In this document: positions 60,101-64,000 of the stretch, in pieces | Position numbering within the stretch: position 1 is the stretch's first letter | Layout: each line of letters starts with the position of its first letter | The notes under the pieces: generated by a model | Database searches by the model: none | Told to the model about the DNA's origin: nothing | Seen by the model: the letters and a program-made list of their open reading frames with translations, nothing else | Made by a program: the position numbers and the translations under genes | Assembly: GCA_963662175.1 (NCBI GenBank) | Contig: OY759225.1 | Coordinates: forward strand, 2,728,001-2,792,000 | Source: Aradus depressus | Lineage: Eukaryota > Arthropoda > Insecta > Hemiptera > Aradidae | Direction of reading: 5' to 3' | DNA length: 64,000 bases

Positions 60101-63100
60101 GTGCTCACAGACATACAAAGATTTTTTTTATTTTTGGAATCTGGCGATGGGAAAACATTTCTGACCGATTAAATAACTTCCCTCATGCTTCACATAGCTG
60201 GGAAGTAAAAAACACAAATAGAAGAAACATTGTCTTAAATCAAACCAAATGACACGAACCACTGCGGAAACAAACTTCCTTCATTGTAGAATCAAATCGA
60301 GGTTCTGTCGTGTAAATGAAAACTCAATATTTTGGCCAACGTTTCGAAAAATATTTATTTCCTTCTTCAGGGCCTTATAATGACTTGAGTGGATGTGTGT
60401 GGTGTTGAAAGTGTGTGTGTTTGTCACACAAACTCTCAACACCTTCACCACACACACATCCACTCGTCATTATAAGGCCCTGAAGAAGGAAATAGGGGGC
60501 TATGATGGTCGTTTGTGCGGGCTAGGGCGTAGGGCTCTGGACAGGTCTCCCCATGGTTTGCGGGTTCGAATCCCGTCCGGGAGTGAGTTTTATTTCGTAG
60601 ATCTATCTACAAACTCCCGGCTAATATGCATCGTATATAAGAAAAAAAATAATAAATAAATAAATAGTTTCCGACATTGGCCAAATATTAAGTTTTCGTT
60701 TACACGACAGAACCTCGAATTCTTTCTACATTGAAAAGATACTGTCGACTCTATTAATCATTACTTCCTTCATACATCACCAACGACTTGGATCCAATAA
60801 TAACTTTAGTTTCTAAACCCATCCTCTTCGTGCATGGAAAATGCCCATAATACTTTATTGGTCCACTATTTTCGCCAATGATTCGACTTCTATTTGTAGT
60901 TTACTTATGTTCCATTTATTTTGCAGCTCCCAAAAAGACAAGAAAGGAGAACTAGTTGTACCTAACCATGAACTGTTCATTTGCCGGGCGACAAAGGTCT
61001 AAACAAATAAAGTAAAAATATAATAACTATGAAGGATACATTCCGATAACTTTGCTTGATAGTGAAGTTTTGGCAATATTCAAGATACATTCTTTTCCAA
61101 GTTCGTCAACACCAATACATAAATGTTCTTGGATATATTTCTGTGCTTCCCTGAAAATTAGATAGAATTGTCATTAGTGAGAATACTAGCTTAAAAGAGT
61201 ATACTATACTATTTCTGTGGTAACAGGGAATAAATTGGTAAGACTAAATTCGTAACTTATCACGGCAGCAGCACTTTTTTACTTTTGCATTAATCGTGTA
61301 AATCCAGTTTTTGGAATAAATAAATTATGTTGCATCATTATTAATCATATACCTTCTAAATCTATAGGAGTGAATGAAAATGAATATTGTTAATCCTTTC
61401 TTGGATTATCTCTTAGTTAGCTAATCATTCCCCATCACTTACCTAATTTTTATACACACTTAGCTAATTATTAACAATACTTTTTGAAATACTCGTGAAT
61501 GATGCCTCTGTAAAGTTGAGCAAGTTGATTTGTTGATTGGAATAGTTGAATAAATGGTTAAATTCAGTTATCTCGTGAATGATTCCTCAAAATTATAATA
61601 AACTGTTGCATCGTATGTAACTACAGTCGCTGACATAGTATTGGCATCATCCTTCATTAATTGTTCTATCCCTGTACTTGGGCGCATAAATAATGTTCCA
61701 GGCGCAACCCCTTTCCTCATCAATTTCAAAAATTTATTATCCTTATCAAAAAATCCTTCAGTATCACAAGACTTAATCCATTTGGGGTAATATTTTTAAT
61801 TCATTTTAGATCCACGATATAATATCCTACGTTTAGTTGGCGCATCCCCTGGCGAATAATCAATATCTTCATCATCAACATCCTTATTATCAATAGCAGT
61901 ATTATATCTATATACATATTCAACTGGTAGATTAAGTTGATTTAACCGAGAACATACACAATTTTACGAGATACCAAGAAACCCACATCTTTATAATTCC
62001 GAAAGTATTAGAGTCCTGAGCTGCCAACTTCTTCACAGTGCGCAGATGGCTCGGAAGATGATCACAGTACACTTAACTCATTTTGTTCATTTTACGAATT
62101 AACAACTTATTCCCTGTGACCATAGATTTAATACATCGTTTATTATTTAATGTATAAAGTTTGTTTTAGCGACCTTATTTACTCCCAACTGAGGCAGAAA
62201 GGCTCTCTGCAGGATGCTGCCTTCTCCTTGCTCTAGAATCTTGGCAACGACACTTTTTCCATAATTTATCCAACTTATTTCCAATTGAAAAAAAAAAAAA
62301 AATTGTGATGTGGCCATTACCGGACTTTTATACCAACCACACGTTTACAGATCACGAGTCCGGCCAAAATCAAATCAAATCTAGTTTAGCGCATGAGATC
62401 CCTTCATTCCAACTTTAATGTTGAGAGCTACAATCGTTTTTGTACTCACATACACATCATCGCGAAAATGGTCAAAACATATTCACAGGACCTTGAAACT
62501 TGAAAATCCGTTGGAACGTCGATCTCGAATTTTCGCAAGATTAATTATTATAGGTATAATAAGAAAGTAATAACCGCGTTTTCGAGAATCGATAAAATGT
62601 TTATAAAATACAAATGCCATAAAACAATTTTTGTCTTATTTATCACAAAATATTCTATTTCTTGAAACAGAAATAAACACATAGAGAACAATGAAACTAT
62701 AAGAAGTTACATAGCTCCTCGAAAATACGAGCAGGATGGATTTGAGTAACAGAGATGATCAGAATATTACATCTTAAAATCTATTAAATATATATTAGAA
62801 TCGAAATAGCCTAGCACAAATTATTTCGATTAATTCATGATCAACTAGTAATGTATTAATAATTTTCCAATAGTTATTAAATCAATATAGTCAAGGTCCA
62901 TAAAACTTTATACAACCACGGGATTTGTTTGTTGGTGTGTTTCAGGTAATTTGAAATTCACGTTGAATGTTCATCTGGGTCTCGAAAAGTATGTTTATGA
63001 GGCGAATAAAGCCTCATACACTACTATAACCACCGTAACCCAGCGTTGCCAGGGAGTATTTAGAGAAATAAAAATGAGCTTGAAGACGACACTTTGAGAT

Positions 63101-63429
63101 ATGTATCTCACAACCGAGCGACCTCCAAAAAATTCAATTTTATATAAAATCTGTCTTTCAGTTTTCTTTACAACATCTATTTTCATGTGAGAGCACTCCT
63201 ATCATACATATAGACGGAAAAACCTCTTCAGAGGACCTTGAAACTAATTAATTCCGATGAAAACTCGATCTCGTATTTTTGAAAGATTACAATATACCTT
63301 TTAGCATAAGAAAGTAAAAAGAAAAACTTACTTGCAAGCCAGTCTGTAACCGCTGATGATGGACGTTGGATGAATGTTTTGTTTAACTAATTCATCAGCA
63401 TTTTTCAACAATTCTGCAGCAATTATAAC
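47925..63429 (-). CDS. CCT1: T-complex protein 1 subunit alpha (CCT1), 10 exons, 5' end outside window
   Basis: The gene encodes the alpha subunit of the cytosolic CCT/TriC chaperonin, a double-ring ATP-driven complex that folds actin, tubulin and other proteins. Ten exons were joined by GT/AG sites with consistent phases: 63332-63429, 61040-61150, 59653-59834, 58564-58646, 56643-56783, 55431-55542, 53541-53631, 51236-51428, 48841-49004 and 47925-48111. Together they give 1362 coding bases (about 454 residues) with no internal stop. Diagnostic pieces include [43 protein letters not shown] and [18 protein letters not shown], in the order and spacing of CCT alpha subunits (usual length about 550). 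The N-terminal equatorial part with the first nucleotide-binding loop lies beyond 64000. The C-terminus is slightly shorter than the human one. Introns of 1-2 kb are filled with mobile elements. The identity is secure; the exact ends of a few exons rest on splice-site reading. Confidence 0.96.
48320..48897 (-). repeat. 95/96-bp tandem array copying an exon-intron junction of CCT1
   Basis: About six units of 95-96 bp carry the last part of a CCT1 exon and its splice donor. Donor-like GTAAGC sites (minus strand) occur near 48361, 48457, 48552, 48648, 48743 and the genuine one at 48839. Copies differ by a few bases, and the 95-bp units lack one T in the AAGAAGGAC part. The near identity points to a recent local duplication. 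Confidence 0.93.
48841..49004 (-). CDS. CCT1: CCT1 exon; its 3' end is the source of an intronic tandem array
   Basis: The exon encodes [20 protein letters not shown], then [20 protein letters not shown] and ends NLKW. The acceptor is cctcag and the donor is gtaagc. The last ~57 bases plus the donor and ~38 bases of intron are repeated five more times downstream (48320-48840). Reading past the true donor gives a stop directly after the Trp codon. Confidence 0.95.
49260..49430 (+). mobile_element. Penelope-like fragment with one hammerhead-like core
   Basis: Contains CTTATCTCTTATGCTTTTGG, CTGAGGA (49347-49353), TGGTAGAAATACC, GAAA and AGTACT (49370-49375). It is flanked by ATTATTTCACAATATCTCTG. 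It is a single, non-inverted copy in a CCT1 intron. Confidence 0.65.
49434..49826. mobile_element. MITE E1 in CCT1 intron, TA-flanked
   Basis: Inverted ends TGAGGAGTTTGGAGCCAGAG (continuing CGGACCAAC) lie between TA dinucleotides. A second, oppositely oriented copy lies at 59081-59461. TA flanks suggest a Tc1/mariner-type transposase. Confidence 0.85.
49972..50200 (+). mobile_element. SINE family A, 5'-truncated
   Basis: Starts GGCCGAGACCCTTAGG; body and tail ATGAATAAAAATAACTA present. Confidence 0.82.
50270..50780. mobile_element. Nested inverted repeats in CCT1 intron
   Basis: Outer arms (about 50275-50395 and 50650-50775) mirror each other (CATTGGATGAAAG, GAAAGCCACC). An inner AT-rich palindrome (50454-50566, AATGAGTGATGAATT ends) sits at the centre and may be a separate insertion. 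Confidence 0.75.
50932..51110 (+). mobile_element. SINE family A fragment
   Basis: From GACCCGACCGAGG through the body; the tail is missing. Confidence 0.75.
51236..51428 (-). CDS. CCT1: CCT1 exon
   Basis: The exon encodes [20 protein letters not shown], then [20 protein letters not shown] and [16 protein letters not shown]. It includes the GGGAxE element near the nucleotide pocket that is conserved in group II chaperonins. The acceptor is gctag and the donor is gtaagt. Confidence 0.96.
51632..51979. mobile_element. MITE F in CCT1 intron, TA-flanked
   Basis: Ends TGACGGGGTTAGAATCAAAA and its complement lie between TA (51630-51631 and 51980-51981). Length is 348 bp and no ORF is present. Confidence 0.88.
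52053..52352 (+). mobile_element. SINE family A in CCT1 intron
   Basis: Head GGGCGCCGGTAGCTCAGAGG, B box GGTTCGAATCCC, body with small deletions, tail TTAATAACTACC. Confidence 0.88.
52763..53489. mobile_element. TIR DNA element G in CCT1 intron
   Basis: Ends GCTGGACTTACACGATCGGT and its complement, with degenerate subterminal repeats (CACGATCGTG, CCGACGATG). It is inserted in a GC-rich local repeat (GGCGGCCGAAAGGGGCGG). Flanks TTG/TTA could be a 3-bp duplication as in Harbinger-type elements. Internal frames carry no transposase. Confidence 0.75.
53541..53631 (-). CDS. CCT1: CCT1 exon
   Basis: The exon encodes [20 protein letters not shown] and then [10 protein letters not shown]. The acceptor is tttaag and the donor is gtaaat. 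It leaves GG, completed to Gly by the next exon. Confidence 0.94.
53925..54333. mobile_element. MITE E2 in CCT1 intron, TA-flanked
   Basis: Ends TGAGGAGTGACTGTTCAAAA (continuing CGTGTTTTGTC) and complement, with TA at both sides. It shares the first 8 bases with MITE E1 but not its body. Confidence 0.85.
55431..55542 (-). CDS. CCT1: CCT1 exon
   Basis: The exon encodes [20 protein letters not shown] and then [18 protein letters not shown], matching the family pattern at the end of the apical domain. The acceptor is ttttag and the donor is gtattc. Confidence 0.95.
55752..56086 (-). mobile_element. SINE family A, near full length, imperfect target duplication
   Basis: Flanks CAATGTATTATCTTA and CAATGTCTTATCTGA are near-identical. 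Body full, head decayed. It lies in the CCT1 intron. Confidence 0.85.
56156..56340 (+). mobile_element. SINE family A, decayed
   Basis: Head GGGCGCCAGTAGCACAGAGG and B-box trace GGTTCAAATC; body partly lost. Confidence 0.75.
56643..56783 (-). CDS. CCT1: CCT1 exon
   Basis: The exon is 47 whole codons of the apical domain: [23 protein letters not shown] and [17 protein letters not shown]. The acceptor is ccacag and the donor is gtaact. Confidence 0.95.
56860..58030. other. CCT1 intron, no feature seen
   Basis: AT-rich sequence with a family C trace at 57010-57090. No coding region or clear element boundary is visible. Confidence 0.4.
58038..58382 (-). mobile_element. SINE family A, full length and well preserved
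   Basis: The duplication TTCTAGGCT occurs at 58029-58037 and 58383-58391. A and B boxes, body and GGTTAGG-type tail are all present, making this one of the youngest-looking copies. Confidence 0.93.
58564..58646 (-). CDS. CCT1: CCT1 exon
   Basis: The exon encodes [20 protein letters not shown] and then TKMKLGVE, the most conserved junction into the apical domain. The acceptor is catag and the donor is gtgagt. Confidence 0.95.
58680..58771. repeat. 18-bp tandem repeat, 5 copies
   Basis: Perfect units of TAATAATGCATATTTTTG lie 120 bp inside the intron after a CCT1 exon acceptor. Confidence 0.95.
59081..59461. mobile_element. MITE E1, second copy, inverted
   Basis: Same ends and body as 49434-49826 in opposite orientation, TA-flanked. 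The 106-codon frame at 59267-59587 is MITE sequence. Confidence 0.88.
59653..59834 (-). CDS. CCT1: CCT1 exon
   Basis: The exon encodes [20 protein letters not shown], then a segment ending [11 protein letters not shown]. The acceptor is the internal ttcag ending at 59835. An upstream in-frame ATG on the same open frame is not the real start. Using 59834 restores the family pattern Val-Ile-Gly-Ile-Asp before DDFF. Confidence 0.94.
60290..60722. mobile_element. Penelope-like fold-back with hammerhead motif, split by SINE B
   Basis: Arms share TCGAGGTTCTGTCGTGTAAA (complement on the right) and AAGGCCCTGAAGAAGGAAAT. The left arm on minus has a full core: stem I GGCC, CTGAAGA (60370-60364), a U-rich stem II, GAAAC, GTT, stem I GGCC (60337-60334). 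The centre has GTGTGTG-rich palindromic sequence. The right arm is interrupted at 60492. Confidence 0.75.
60492..60662 (+). mobile_element. SINE family B inserted in the fold-back
   Basis: Head GTGCGGGCTAGGGCGTAGGG, B box GGTTCGAATCC, tail AATAAATAAATAAATAG. It separates GAAGGAAATA from GTTTCCGACATTGGCC, which are contiguous in the other arm's complement. Confidence 0.85.
61040..61150 (-). CDS. CCT1: CCT1 exon
   Basis: The exon encodes [10 protein letters not shown], then [20 protein letters not shown]. The acceptor is tttcag and the donor is gtatcc. It leaves AT, which with the T of the next exon makes Ile. Phases agree on both sides. Confidence 0.95.
61213..62130. mobile_element. TIR DNA element, family D, copy 3, in CCT1 intron
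   Basis: Starts CTGTGGTAACAGGGAATAAA and ends CTTATTCCCTGTGACCATAG. It shares both flanks with copies 1 and 2 but has a different middle (61568-61930) that looks coding. Confidence 0.8.
61568..61930 (-). pseudogene. Unidentified ORF remnant inside the family D element
   Basis: On minus, 121 codons stay open except one TAA at 61796-61798. They read [40 protein letters not shown], then [40 protein letters not shown] and [20 protein letters not shown]. Composition is protein-like with balanced residues. I recognise no family. It could be an internal piece of the autonomous element's own gene or a captured fragment. Confidence 0.6.
62131..63331. other. CCT1 intron, no feature seen
   Basis: AT-rich. 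One short stretch (62165-62250) reads TPN-like on minus but has no CCT1 homology at the right phase. No element ends are found. Confidence 0.4.
63332..63429 (-). CDS. CCT1: CCT1 exon (first visible)
   Basis: The exon encodes [17 protein letters not shown] and ends ISGYRLACK. The acceptor is tctag and the donor is gtaag. It ends with two bases of a lysine codon completed by the next exon. This is the equatorial helix region of the N-terminal half. Confidence 0.95.
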
Positions 63430-63496
63430 CTAGACAAACAATCAGAATATTATTAAAGGTAACATCAATTATTATATAATCAGAAAATTAAATATT

Positions 63497-63583
63497 GGTC
63501 ATATCGCCTACTACCAGAGCGCTGTTTCGTCATGAATATGAGCCTAATTCTACAGTGGGAGTCCTAAATTTATTTTTACCGAG
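63497..63583 (-). mobile_element. SINE family A fragment
   Basis: Body segment GGTCATATCGCCTACTACC to GGAGTCCTAAATTT, in the intron upstream of the first visible CCT1 exon. Confidence 0.78.
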
Positions 63584-64000
63584 GGTTTTCTCTCTCTTTA
63601 TTGGAAAACGGAATCAATCCGCTGAAAACTGATAGTGCGACATTTCAGCTGATGAGGTACTTTAGAACCATTTTTTTTTTTTTATCTTAACCCACAACTA
63701 TGCAAAAAAATGCACAACCAGCAGCTGGGCTCACATGTACTATACAAAAAATAAAAATAAATATGACATGAAAGGCTTGAGAGAGGAAAAACAGCCAGCG
63801 GTGAACCCTCATGACATCACTTCATACCAGGGAGATCTCTATGCCAAACTCTCTTTAATATTCTTGGGGAATTGTGGAGTAAATTTGTATTTAAGATTTT
63901 GCGAACTTCCGGATTACACAAATACACACCATATGTAAATTTTGGTGTAGAAACGTTGGTTTAAGTGTTCAATGGTGGTGTCTATGGGTGTGATGTTCAA

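Overview
This is a eukaryotic nuclear window, AT-rich and dominated by mobile elements. It carries one recognisable host gene. The organism is most likely an insect, perhaps a hemipteran. The grounds are the insect-like residues of the chaperonin gene, jockey-type LINE, mariner, Penelope-like and hAT-like remnants, and two abundant tRNA-derived SINE families. The taxon is inference. A 200-base run of N at 14407-14606 marks it as assembled scaffold sequence.

Host gene. The right quarter (47925-63429, minus strand) holds ten exons of the CCT/TriC chaperonin subunit alpha gene (CCT1/TCP1). All intron phases join in frame and give about 454 residues ending in a stop codon. The N-terminal ~100 residues lie beyond the right edge. 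The introns are swollen by TA-flanked MITEs, SINEs, Penelope-like fold-backs and a tandem array that copies an exon-intron junction.

Left part (1-14.4 kb). There is a full SINE with 14-bp target duplications (401-746), an inverted repeat (2761-2980), and a clean nested stack. In the stack a hAT-like element (3512-9416, 8-bp duplication) was hit by an LTR retrotransposon (4039-9202, 4-bp duplication) that encodes only a coiled-coil gag-like protein. A diverged LTR of the same family follows (10050-10756), then two copies of a TIR transposon (11391-12194 and 13685 to the gap).

Middle (14.6-47.7 kb). No host gene is visible. The region holds many SINE copies, Penelope-like inverted repeats (18340-19040, 23935-25119, 37547-37774), a fold-back element (34589-35236), LINE reverse-transcriptase scraps (31825-31980, 37859-38270, 40178-40492), an 18-copy 49-bp satellite (31990-32895), two Helitron-like 3' ends facing each other over an (AT)n tract (39050-39401), a 33-bp minisatellite (42030-42325), a mariner nested in a SINE (43746-44634), and decayed MADF and transposon-associated ORFs.

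Main discovery candidate. Several Penelope-like inverted repeats carry hammerhead-ribozyme cores (CTGANGA, stem II, GAAA). Each is followed by a very short palindrome in place of stem III (AGTACT, AGCCGGCT, ACGT) and a permitted cleavage base. The best cases are 60334-60376 (minus) and 37673-37708 (plus, with a mirror copy on minus). This matches what is known of Penelope-like elements. In one case a SINE has jumped into the second copy of the ribozyme.
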